From Inconstantimicrobium porci (GTDB lineage Bacteria > Bacillota > Clostridia > Clostridiales > Clostridiaceae), in assembly GCF_009696465.1 (NCBI RefSeq), contig NZ_VULX01000003.1, positions 152,358 to 216,357 on the forward strand: a stretch of DNA of 64,000 nt, given 5' to 3'. Below are positions 42,199 through 50,748 of the stretch, piece after piece. Each line of letters opens with the position of its first letter. Position 1 is the stretch's first letter. A program made the position numbers and the translations under genes. Below the pieces are notes generated by a model. That model was not told the DNA's origin, searched no databases, and saw only the letters and a program-made list of their open reading frames with translations.

Positions 42199-43554
42199 AT
42201 GAATAAGGAACAGAAAGTTGCTCAGCAGATTTTAGAACACATTGGCGGTAAAGAAAATATAAAATCTATGGAACACTGTGCAACAAGACTAAGACTTATA
42301 GTCAAAGACAAAGAATTAATAAACGAAGAGGCAATAGAAAATATTGATGGAGTTAAAGGACAGTTCTTTTCAGCTGCACAGTATCAGATTATTTTAGGAA
42401 CTGGTTTCGTAAATAAAGTATTTGCAGCAATGTCTGGCAACGTTGAAATAAGCAGCAGCGTAAAAGAAGATGCTTATAGCAATATGACTATCCCACAGAA
42501 GATATCAAGAACTTTAGGAGATATATTCGTACCAATTATTCCGGTACTTGTAGCGACTGGATTATTTATGGGACTAAGAGGAGTCCTTCCTAGTTTAGGA
42601 ATAGAAATGAGTCCAACTCTTGAAACTCTTTCAAAGGTTTTAACAGATACAGCATTTGCATTTTTACCAGCACTTGTAGCATGGTCAACAATGAAGAAGT
42701 TTGGTGGAACTCCTGTTGTAGGACTTGTATTAGGATTAATGCTAGTAGCACCACAGCTTCCAAATGCATGGGATGTAGCATCAGGTGCTGCTAAGCCAAT
42801 AACAGTATCATTGTTTGGAATGGCAATATCTATAGTTGGATATCAGAATTCAGTTTTACCAGCTCTTGCAATTGGAATTATAGGAGCAAAGATTGAAAAA
42901 GCATTAAGAAAGGTAATTCCAGATATTATTGATCTTATTGTTACTCCATTCTTAACTTTATTTATATCAATAATCTTAGGATTATTTGTTATAGGACCAC
43001 TAATGCACACAAGTGAAATTTATATATTAGAAGCATTTAAGATGTTCCTTGCTATACCATTTGGTATTGGTGGAGCAATAATTGGTGCAACACATCAGCT
43101 TATAGTTGTTTCAGGTGTTCATCATATATTCAATGCTTTAGAAGCAGAACTTATTGCAACTACTGGCTTAAATCCATTTAATGCAATCATCTCTGGAGCA
43201 ATTGTGTCACAGGGAGCAGCAGCAATGGCAGTTGCGGCAAGAACTAAGGATAAGAAGAAACGTTCATTATATTTCTCATCAGCAGTTCCTGCATTTTTAG
43301 GAATTACTGAAGCTGCAATCTTCGGTGTAAACTTAAGATTTATAAAACCATTTATATTTGGATTAGCAGGAGGAGCAGCAGCAGGTATGTTTGCAGGGAT
43401 AATAAATCTTGCTGGTACAGGTATGGGAGTTACTGCAGTTCCAGGAATACTATTATACTTAAACACTAACCTTGTAGGTTATTTAGTATGTTGTGCTATC
43501 GGTATAGCAGTATCATTCTTATTAACATACATTTTCTTTAATCCAAAAGAATAA
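42199..43554 (+). CDS. scrA: PTS sucrose-specific EIIBC component
   Basis: Takes up sucrose and phosphorylates it to sucrose 6-phosphate. 451 residues from the ATG at 42199, 7 bases after GGAGG. EIIB domain at 1-85 with the phosphorylated Cys27 in SMEHCATRLRL; EIIC domain of about ten helices from residue 100, with GATHQLIVVSGVHHIFNALE and GITEAAIFGVNLRF motifs. No EIIA domain is fused, so it must borrow EIIA-Glc-type protein, as in B. subtilis SacP. The specificity is assigned by the neighbouring scrB and scrK. Trehalose EIIBC is close in sequence but fits the context less. Confidence 0.92.
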   Translation: MNKEQKVAQQILEHIGGKENIKSMEHCATRLRLIVKDKELINEEAIENIDGVKGQFFSAAQYQIILGTGFVNKVFAAMSGNVEISSSVKEDAYSNMTIPQKISRTLGDIFVPIIPVLVATGLFMGLRGVLPSLGIEMSPTLETLSKVLTDTAFAFLPALVAWSTMKKFGGTPVVGLVLGLMLVAPQLPNAWDVASGAAKPITVSLFGMAISIVGYQNSVLPALAIGIIGAKIEKALRKVIPDIIDLIVTPFLTLFISIILGLFVIGPLMHTSEIYILEAFKMFLAIPFGIGGAIIGATHQLIVVSGVHHIFNALEAELIATTGLNPFNAIISGAIVSQGAAAMAVAARTKDKKKRSLYFSSAVPAFLGITEAAIFGVNLRFIKPFIFGLAGGAAAGMFAGIINLAGTGMGVTAVPGILLYLNTNLVGYLVCCAIGIAVSFLLTYIFFNPKE

Positions 43555-43566
43555 GAAAATACTTCT

Positions 43567-43598
43567 GAGAGTTTTCTGTATAGTAGAAAACTCTCTTT
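43567..43598 (+). terminator. Stem-loop between scrA and scrB
   Basis: GAGAGTTTTCT (43567-43577) pairs perfectly with AGAAAACTCTC (43585-43595), 7-nt loop, followed by only TTTA. With its weak T tail it may be a partial terminator or an mRNA-stability element tuning scrA against scrBK. Confidence 0.6.
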
Positions 43599-43647
43599 AG
43601 TGTTATTATAGGTACAACAAAAACTTAATAATTAGTGAGGATAATAT

Positions 43648-45102
43648 ATGAAATCAATAAATGAGATTAATGATAAAGCAATAAAATCATATATGGAAGA
43701 TAAACAGTTTGATGACTGGAAGCTTAATTATCACCTTGAAATGAACTTTGGATTAATTAATGATCCTAATGGATTAGCATACTTTAATAATGAGTATTAT
43801 ATATTTTTCCAATGGAATCCTTTTGACTGTGAACATAAGTTTAAGCACTGGGGCCTAGTAAGAACTAAAGATTTCATTAACTATTCAATACCTAAAGCAG
43901 TTCTTGCGCCTGATGATTGGTATGATAAAAATGGCTGCTATTCAGGAAGTGGCATTGTAATTGGTGATAAACTTAATTTGTTATACACAGGAAATGTTAA
44001 AGATTTCCAGGGAAATAGAAGTTCATATCAATGTGTTGCAACTGTAGATAAAAAAGGAAATATAGTTAAAAAAGGGCCTGTTTTAGATACTATACCCGAA
44101 GGTTATACACCACATTTTAGGGATCCTAAGGCATATAAAATGGGTGATAAGTTCTACTTTGTAATTGGAGCTCAGAGCGAAGGTTTAAAGGGATGCGCTT
44201 TATTATATGAGTCAGCTGACTTTGAAAAATGGAGTCTTGTGGGCAAGATAAATACAAAGTATAAAGATTTCGGATTCATGTGGGAATGTCCATCATTACT
44301 AAATATAAATGGTACAGATATACTTATTTTCTCACCACAGGGTCTTGAAAAAGAAGAATACAGATATCAGAACATATACCAGTCTGGATATATTCTTGGG
44401 AAATTAAATTATAATACACTTGATTTTGATCATGGAACATTTGAAGAACTTGATTTGGGAACTGATTTTTATGCACCACAGGTATTTAAAGATGATAACA
44501 ATAGAGACATAATGATTGGCTGGATGGGTCTTCCTGAAGAAGAAAATGATCATATGACAGTTGAGCATGGAAGAGTTCACTGTTTAACTATGCCAAGGGA
44601 AATATTTATAAAAGATAATCTTTTATATCAAAAGCCTGTTGAAGAAATGAAAGATTTAAGACAGGAAGTTATTGCTGAGGCAGAAGGCGTTATATGTACA
44701 GAGTGGAAATCAGAAAATACTAATGATAATTCTTATGAAATAAATGCAGAAATCGATAGACTAAATGCTGATCATATAGAAATTAAATTCATGGGTATAG
44801 ATGATGAATATTCAAAACTTGTATTAGACTTTAAAAATGGTACAGGAATTCTTGATAACAGTTCAATATTAAACGGACCGAAGAGCATAAGAAAGTTTAA
44901 GATTGAAAAAGATGAAAAAGTATCTATAAATATGTTTGTAGATAAATCAGCTGTGGAAATATATTTACAGGGCGGAAGATATGTATTGTCTTCACGTATA
45001 TACAGTAAAAATAATTCTCAGGGAATTATTATTTCTTCAAATGAAGAAATTAAAATAAATAATTTAAATTTATGGAGCATGGGAGGATTTAAATATGAGT
45101 AA
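43648..45102 (+). CDS. scrB: Sucrose-6-phosphate hydrolase (GH32)
   Basis: Splits sucrose 6-phosphate into glucose 6-phosphate and fructose. 484 residues of the GH32 five-bladed propeller plus C-terminal beta-sandwich. NDPNG (38-42) holds the nucleophile Asp39; RDP (158-160) the transition-state Asp; Glu213 in WECPS is the acid/base. Second gene of the operon; it overlaps the fructokinase gene by 8 nt. Confidence 0.95.
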   Translation: MKSINEINDKAIKSYMEDKQFDDWKLNYHLEMNFGLINDPNGLAYFNNEYYIFFQWNPFDCEHKFKHWGLVRTKDFINYSIPKAVLAPDDWYDKNGCYSGSGIVIGDKLNLLYTGNVKDFQGNRSSYQCVATVDKKGNIVKKGPVLDTIPEGYTPHFRDPKAYKMGDKFYFVIGAQSEGLKGCALLYESADFEKWSLVGKINTKYKDFGFMWECPSLLNINGTDILIFSPQGLEKEEYRYQNIYQSGYILGKLNYNTLDFDHGTFEELDLGTDFYAPQVFKDDNNRDIMIGWMGLPEEENDHMTVEHGRVHCLTMPREIFIKDNLLYQKPVEEMKDLRQEVIAEAEGVICTEWKSENTNDNSYEINAEIDRLNADHIEIKFMGIDDEYSKLVLDFKNGTGILDNSSILNGPKSIRKFKIEKDEKVSINMFVDKSAVEIYLQGGRYVLSSRIYSKNNSQGIIISSNEEIKINNLNLWSMGGFKYE

Positions 45103-46036
45103 TAAAGTATTTTGTATCGGAGAACTTCTTATAGATTTTATAGGAAAAGATATTAATAAGGGGCTTGCACAAGGTGCAAATTTCGAAAAGAAAGCAGGAG
45201 GAGCTCCTGCAAATGTTGCTGCTTCAATATGTAAGTTAGGTGGAGAAGCTTATTTTATGGGTCAGGTAGGAAATGATGCTTTTGGTACTTTCCTTGTTGA
45301 TACTTTAGAAAAAGTAAATATAAATACTGAAATGGTAGTAAAATCAGGATATACAACTCTTGCATTTGTTGCTATCGATGAAAATGGTGAAAGAGATTTC
45401 GAATTTCATAGAGGAAGTGACGGAATGTATGAATTTTCAAGCATAGATACTGCTAAGATATCTAAGGATGATATAATCCACTTTGGATCAGCTACAGGTT
45501 TTCTTGAAGGAAAGTTAAAAGACACTTATTTCAAGCTTCTTAAGTATGCTAATGAAAATAATATGTTTGTATCATTCGATCCAAATTACAGAGATGCACT
45601 TATCAGCGATGATATGCTTGATTCCGTAGTAGAAGATTACAAGAAGTTTATCAGTGTATCTGATTTTGTAAAGTTAAGTGATGAAGAAATAATGCTGATA
45701 ACTAAAGAAGAAAGATTAGAAGACGGTGTAAAAATCCTCCACGAAATAGGTGCAAAGACTGTTGCTGTCACATTAGGATCAAAAGGAACATTAATTAGCA
45801 GTAATGGACAGATGAACATAATTCCATCTATAAAGATCAAACAGGTAGATTCAACAGGTGCTGGAGATGCATTCGTTGGTGGAGTTTTAAAACAGGTTGC
45901 ACAAATGCAGGATAAGAAGAATATATCAATGGAACAGTGGGAAACAATCATAACATATGCTAACAAAGTTGGAGCGATAACTTGCACAAACTATGGAGCA
46001 ATTGATTCAATGCCTACAGAAAAGGAATTGCAATAA
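45095..46036 (+). CDS. scrK: Fructokinase (PfkB family)
   Basis: Phosphorylates the fructose released by ScrB to fructose 6-phosphate. 313 residues. N-terminal FCIGELLIDFIG, the KKAGGAPANVAAS substrate motif (29-42), and the anion hole plus catalytic base in DSTGAGDAFVGG with Asp258. The gene starts inside the end of scrB behind GGGAGGA, so translation is coupled. Last gene of the operon; a strong terminator follows. Confidence 0.93.
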   Translation: MSNKVFCIGELLIDFIGKDINKGLAQGANFEKKAGGAPANVAASICKLGGEAYFMGQVGNDAFGTFLVDTLEKVNINTEMVVKSGYTTLAFVAIDENGERDFEFHRGSDGMYEFSSIDTAKISKDDIIHFGSATGFLEGKLKDTYFKLLKYANENNMFVSFDPNYRDALISDDMLDSVVEDYKKFISVSDFVKLSDEEIMLITKEERLEDGVKILHEIGAKTVAVTLGSKGTLISSNGQMNIIPSIKIKQVDSTGAGDAFVGGVLKQVAQMQDKKNISMEQWETIITYANKVGAITCTNYGAIDSMPTEKELQ

Positions 46037-46045
46037 ATTGTAAAT

Positions 46046-46084
46046 AAAAAGTCAAGTATCTTTTGTATGCTTGACTTTTTTGTT
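46046..46084 (+). terminator. Terminator of the sucrose operon
   Basis: AAAAAGTCAAG (46046-46056) with CTTGACTTTTT (46070-46080), 13-nt loop, T run. The following 90 bp contain an ATTATGCACTATGAACTATGCATTA-like stretch of the kind dispersed in clostridial intergenic regions. Confidence 0.9.
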
Positions 46085-46175
46085 ATGGAGAGTTTTAAAG
46101 AAGACAAGTTTTCTTTTATATTAATTTCGATTAAGGATTTCAATCTCCAATTATGCACTATGAACTATGCATTAC

Positions 46176-46814
46176 TTATACGTATGATTTTATCTCCATA
46201 TCTTTTGGAAGATGTGATGTATCATTTAAAGTTACTATCTTTGCTTCATTGTTTTCGTTAAAATGAATCTCAGATATAGCAGTGTTGCCTAAAGTAATTT
46301 TATGATACATTGTCATTTTTAAATCGAATATACCAAGTATGGTTGCTTTTATAATGCCTCCATGAGCAACTATTGCGATAGTTTTACCTTTATTGTTATT
46401 AACAATATCAAGTACACATCTCTTGGCACGTATACTAGCTAATTTTATGCTCTGTTCACCACCGCATAGAGGAGCATTGATTTCGTCGTTTCTCCATAAT
46501 GCAAATTCTTTTCCATATATATTTTTTATCTCGTCTATTGTTAAGCCTTCCCATTCTCCAAAGTCAATTTCTCTTAAGTTTTTTGTTACAATAGGAGATA
46601 TATTCATATCTGAACATAATATTTCAGCTGTCTTCTGTGCTCTGTTAAGCGGACTTGTATATATGCAGTCAAAGGCTCCATCAAGTCTTTCTTTAAGATA
46701 GCCAGCTTGCTTTATGCCAGCATTTGATAAGTCGATATTTTTTGAACCCTGGAATTTACCTAAAGCATTCCATTCTGTTTCTCCATGTCTAATCAACAGC
46801 AATTTTGTAATCAT
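46176..46814 (-). CDS. Histidine phosphatase superfamily protein (phosphoglycerate mutase/CobC-like)
   Basis: 212 residues. LLLIRHGETEWN (5-16) holds the phosphorylated His10; SPLNRAQKTAE gives the second Arg; FGEWEGLT the family loop; AHGG near 150 the second catalytic His. Such small proteins act as alpha-ribazole phosphatase, cofactor-dependent mutase or broad phosphatase. No cobalamin genes are nearby, so no specific role is assigned. Ribosome site AAGGAGAAATT. Confidence 0.88.
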   Translation of the reverse strand: MITKLLLIRHGETEWNALGKFQGSKNIDLSNAGIKQAGYLKERLDGAFDCIYTSPLNRAQKTAEILCSDMNISPIVTKNLREIDFGEWEGLTIDEIKNIYGKEFALWRNDEINAPLCGGEQSIKLASIRAKRCVLDIVNNNKGKTIAIVAHGGIIKATILGIFDLKMTMYHKITLGNTAISEIHFNENNEAKIVTLNDTSHLPKDMEIKSYV

Positions 46815-46915
46815 AATTTCTCCTTAAAAATATAAATATATATATATAATTATAGAATAAAAGCTCTTTTAGTCAAATTAAAGAGTAAAAATGCATAAAC
46901 GTCTAGTGGTTTATA

Positions 46916-47887
46916 TTATAAAGGAGAATTTAATATTATAAACTTGAGAATTTCTGTCACAAGAAGTTTTATATCATCTTGGCTAATGTTTTTTAGTGTA
47001 TGGTCACTTGATGATAGTGAAACCATTCTTGCTCTGCCTTTACTTTCTTTTATTTTTGAGTAAAGAATAGATGAATTAACATAGGGCACCATGGTATCTG
47101 CTTTACTGTGAATAATCAAAGTAGATGGTATATTCTTATTAATATACTTTAGTGGGCTATATGAATCTATAAGAAGATCCTTGTTATAAGCAGCTTCAGC
47201 AACATGGTATAGTTCAGGAGCAACTTCTTTGATATTTAGTGTTGAAAGATCTGTAGGTCCTGAAAAATCAATAATGTACTTTACACTGCTACTGTACTGT
47301 TTTAAAGATGGATCGCCTATAAAATGATTGTTGTCGCTATAAGATGCCATTAAGCTTAAATGTGCGCCTGATGATATGCCTATAATCCCAATTTCATTCT
47401 TATTAAGATTATACATGCTTCCGTTTTTATAAATCCATCGTATAGTATCTTTTACATCAGAAACCTGATCTTCAAAGATCACTTTATCCTTCATAAGTTC
47501 ATATGATGTGCTGATTATTGTGTAGCCCTGTTCCCTAAGCATTTCAAGAACTGGTGAGAGAAATTCAGGAATACTTTTATCACCATATGCCCAGCTGCCA
47601 CCATGAACATAAAGAATTACAGGAGATAATTTATCAGTTTCTTTTTTTGAACTATATATATCAAGAGTCTGTAATCTGCCATTGACTTTTTTATAAATTA
47701 TATTTTTATGGTCCATCGTCTTAAGTGTTTCCATGTTATTAATAGAATATGAAACTTTATTATCTTTTAATGAAACCACATAATGTACAAGATTATACGT
47801 TAGCATAATTCTATTTCTAAAAATAACCAATATTATTACAACTGAACATAGAATTGTAATAAATGTATATTTAAAAAACTTTTTCAT
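46916..47887 (-). CDS. Membrane-anchored alpha/beta hydrolase (esterase)
   Basis: 323 residues from the ATG at 47887; a GTG at 47899 lies too close to the AGAAGG ribosome site. An N-terminal signal anchor (about 5-25) is followed by a BD-FAE/esterase-lipase fold: YVHGGSW (oxyanion hole), GISSGAH with the nucleophile Ser, KADTMVP with the Asp, SSDHTL with the His. Probably extracellular carboxylesterase, perhaps active on acetylated sugars; substrate unknown. Separate transcription unit. Confidence 0.87.
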   Translation of the reverse strand: MKKFFKYTFITILCSVVIILVIFRNRIMLTYNLVHYVVSLKDNKVSYSINNMETLKTMDHKNIIYKKVNGRLQTLDIYSSKKETDKLSPVILYVHGGSWAYGDKSIPEFLSPVLEMLREQGYTIISTSYELMKDKVIFEDQVSDVKDTIRWIYKNGSMYNLNKNEIGIIGISSGAHLSLMASYSDNNHFIGDPSLKQYSSSVKYIIDFSGPTDLSTLNIKEVAPELYHVAEAAYNKDLLIDSYSPLKYINKNIPSTLIIHSKADTMVPYVNSSILYSKIKESKGRARMVSLSSSDHTLKNISQDDIKLLVTEILKFIILNSPL

Positions 47888-48042
47888 CTGAATAATCACC
47901 TTCTAAGTTAAGCTTCTTTAATATTATAATATTTATTAATCATTAAAAACATACTGTTTTTATGTTGTTCTGCTTTTTATGTTATAATATTGTCCTGAGT
48001 GTCAATAATTAAAGAAAGACTAATTTGTAGAGGTGAAAATGC

Positions 48043-50460
48043 ATGATTGAAAAATGCAGGATGTTACTTAAGAAGTATTATGGATATAAATCATTTAGAA
48101 AGAATCAGGAAGAAATAATTACAAGTATAATAGATAAAAATGACGTTCTTGCTATAATGCCTACAGGTGCAGGAAAATCTATATGTTACCAGATACCTGC
48201 ACTTGTATTTGAAGGGGTGACTATAGTTATATCACCGCTTATTTCTCTTATGAAAGATCAAGTTGATACAATAATAGCTATGGGTATTGAAGCTGCTTAT
48301 ATTAACAGTACATTGTCTTCTTCAGAGATGCAGGAGATAATAGCTGGTATGTGCGACAATAAGTACAAGATAATATATGTTGCTCCTGAAAGATTGGATT
48401 CATATGAATTCCTTATGTCTTTATCTAAGATGAACATTTCGCAGGTAGCTATTGATGAAGCACACTGTGTATCTCAATGGGGACATGACTTCAGAGTAAG
48501 CTACAATAATATTGCTAAATTTATAGATTCATTGTATGTACGACCTGTTGTAACTGCTTTTACAGCTACTGCAACAAGTGAAGTTAGAATTGATATAGTA
48601 AACCTATTAAAATTGAATAATCCTAAAATTTTTGTATCTGGATTTGATAGAGAAAATCTTACTATCAACATATTAAAACCTACGAGCAAAAGAAAATATG
48701 TACTAGATTACGTAAGTAAGAATGAGGACAGTAGCGGGATAATTTATGCAGCTACAAGAAAAGATGTTGAAAATTTGTATGAAATGCTGATAGATGAAGG
48801 ATTTTCTGCTGGCAGATATCATGCAGGAATGACTGCTGAAGAAAGAAATAAAAGCCAGGAAAACTTTATCTATGACAAGATCAACATAATGGTAGCTACA
48901 AATGCCTTTGGAATGGGTATAGACAAGTCAAACATACGTTATGTAATTCATTATAATATGCCAAAAGACATTGAATCATATTATCAAGAGATAGGCAGAG
49001 CGGGCAGAGATGGTGAAGAAAGTGAATGTGTACTGTTTTTTGGACAGACTGATGTTAGGAAACAGAAGTATTTAATTGAGGTTGGAACTGAAAATGAAAC
49101 AAGGCGAATGGTTGCGTATAAGAAACTTCAGCAGATGATAGATCTTGTTAACAGCAACAGCTGCTACAGGAAGTTTATTCTTAATTACTTTGGAGAGACG
49201 TATAACGATAACTGTGGTAAATGCAGCAACTGTAACATGGAAGGCATAATTGTGGATAGAACTATTGATGCGCAAAAAGTACTGTCATGTATATATAGGA
49301 TGAAGAGAAAATACGGAATAAATGCGATAGTTGATGTTTTAAGAGGCTCTAAGGGTAAGAGGATAATAGAACAGGAGTTTGATAAACTATCTACATATGG
49401 CATAATGAGTGAATATTCAAAAGAAGACCTAAGGGATTTTATCAATATGCTTATTTCGCATGGATATATTACATTAGAAGAGGGTACATTCCCGCTTGTA
49501 AGATTAAATAATTTATCAGTAAAAGTTCTTAAAGGACAGCAGACTGTTATGTTTAAAGAATTATCAGTTTCTAGAAAGATTGAAAATAGCAATGATTTAT
49601 TTGAAATTCTTAAAGCCATTCGTAAGGATATTGCACAGCAGCTTAATGTGCCTCCATATATAATATTTGGTGACAGTACTCTTAAAGATATGAGTATTCA
49701 CTGTCCTAATACCAAAGAAAAAATTATGATGATTTCCGGTGTTGGTGAAGTTAAGTATGATAAGTACGGTAAGGTATTTTTAAAAGCAATTTCAGATTAT
49801 TTGCTTAATAATAATATTGAACTTAAAGATGATCCAGATGTCTTCAATGTTAATACTGATGAGAAGCTTCTAAAACAATTAATGGATGTTAGAAATGAAA
49901 TTGCTGAAAAAGAAGAAACTTTTGTCCAGGCAATTCTTCCTAAGCATACGCTAAAAGAAATCAGCGGCAGATACCCAGTATCTTTTGAACAGCTTGAAGA
50001 TATCGGCGGAATAGGCAGTGTTAAGATTGCGAAGTACGGCGAAAAAATCCTGGAAGTTGTTAAGAAGTATATAGAAGATGAAAAAATAGATGTTAAGTGG
50101 AAGAATAAAAGAAATAAAAAGCTTATTATAGACGGAGACAGCAGAAGTACAAAAGAAGTTGTGCTTGATATGGTTAAAGAAAAGCATCCTTTAGAGCATA
50201 TTGCTGAGGAGGAGGAAGTTTCTATATCTACTATACTTGGCTATATAACAGAATGTTATGTTGAAGGTCATTATATAGATATATACTTTAATTTAAAGAA
50301 GTACTTTACAGATAAGCAGAAAGATCAGATTTTATCTGTATGCAATGAGATAGGATTCAATAATTTAAATGAAATAAAAAGGAAACTGCCAAAGTTCACG
50401 AAGTACGAAACAATACGTGCAGTCATCTTAGAAAAATATATAGAAGAGGTAGCAGTATAA
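48043..50460 (+). CDS. recQ: ATP-dependent DNA helicase RecQ
   Basis: 805 residues. Helicase core with TGAGKS (41-46), DEAHC (138-142) and QEIGRAGRDGEESEC; zinc-binding domain with CYRKFILNYFGE and CGKCSNC; winged-helix RQC; then two HRDC-like domains (about 525-590 and 605-685) and a C-terminal HTH_40-type helical domain (STKEVVLDMVKEKHPLEHIAEEE). That is longer than E. coli RecQ (about 610 residues) because of the second HRDC and the terminal domain. Unwinds recombination and replication intermediates. Start ATG behind AGAGGTG. Confidence 0.93.
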   Translation: MIEKCRMLLKKYYGYKSFRKNQEEIITSIIDKNDVLAIMPTGAGKSICYQIPALVFEGVTIVISPLISLMKDQVDTIIAMGIEAAYINSTLSSSEMQEIIAGMCDNKYKIIYVAPERLDSYEFLMSLSKMNISQVAIDEAHCVSQWGHDFRVSYNNIAKFIDSLYVRPVVTAFTATATSEVRIDIVNLLKLNNPKIFVSGFDRENLTINILKPTSKRKYVLDYVSKNEDSSGIIYAATRKDVENLYEMLIDEGFSAGRYHAGMTAEERNKSQENFIYDKINIMVATNAFGMGIDKSNIRYVIHYNMPKDIESYYQEIGRAGRDGEESECVLFFGQTDVRKQKYLIEVGTENETRRMVAYKKLQQMIDLVNSNSCYRKFILNYFGETYNDNCGKCSNCNMEGIIVDRTIDAQKVLSCIYRMKRKYGINAIVDVLRGSKGKRIIEQEFDKLSTYGIMSEYSKEDLRDFINMLISHGYITLEEGTFPLVRLNNLSVKVLKGQQTVMFKELSVSRKIENSNDLFEILKAIRKDIAQQLNVPPYIIFGDSTLKDMSIHCPNTKEKIMMISGVGEVKYDKYGKVFLKAISDYLLNNNIELKDDPDVFNVNTDEKLLKQLMDVRNEIAEKEETFVQAILPKHTLKEISGRYPVSFEQLEDIGGIGSVKIAKYGEKILEVVKKYIEDEKIDVKWKNKRNKKLIIDGDSRSTKEVVLDMVKEKHPLEHIAEEEEVSISTILGYITECYVEGHYIDIYFNLKKYFTDKQKDQILSVCNEIGFNNLNEIKRKLPKFTKYETIRAVILEKYIEEVAV

Positions 50461-50589
50461 AAACATTCATCAATGATCAATATTCAATGATCGATGAAGG
50501 AAGAAATTCATGATGATGCGCTTATGAATTCATCTTAAATGGAGGAAACCTCCAAACCTCTTAATTAATAATTAACAAAGTTTAAAATG

Positions 50590-50624
50590 ATAAGAGAACA
50601 GAAAAACTCTGTTCTCTTATTTTA
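50590..50624 (+). terminator. Terminator downstream of recQ
   Basis: Perfect 13-bp stem ATAAGAGAACAGA (50590-50602) with TCTGTTCTCTTAT (50608-50620), AAAAC loop, then TTTACG. Confidence 0.85.
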
Positions 50625-50651
50625 CGTAATTTTATATTTCAGTAGAGCTTT

Positions 50652-50677
50652 AAAGAGGAGATTTGCTCCTCTTTTTA
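50652..50677. terminator. Second terminator, probably for the convergent aminopeptidase gene too
   Basis: AAAGAGGAG (50652-50660) with CTCCTCTTT (50666-50674), ATTTG loop, T run on the plus strand; on the minus strand it lies 72 bp after the aminopeptidase stop but has only a short T tail. Confidence 0.65.
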
Positions 50678-50748
50678 GAACTCCGCAGTAAGTAGAGTTT
50701 AATCATTAACTGATAAATGAGTATTGGTGAATGATCATTGATAATTGT

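Larger units (their letters stand above)
50461..50748. repeat. Intergenic block of several hairpins and repeat-like sequences
   Basis: No gene. From left: TTCATCAATGAT / ATGATCGATGAA imperfect dyad (50466-50500); GAAATTCAT / ATGAATTC hairpin (about 50505-50535); GGAGG-AAA-CCTCC hairpin (about 50541-50555); the recQ terminator (50590-50620); a second terminator (50652-50677); AACTC / GAGTT; and a final tract rich in CATT and TGAT words (ATGAGTATTGGTGAATGATCATTGATAATT) like dispersed clostridial repeats. Two terminators in tandem plus repeats suggest accumulated intergenic elements rather than one functional RNA. Confidence 0.5.
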
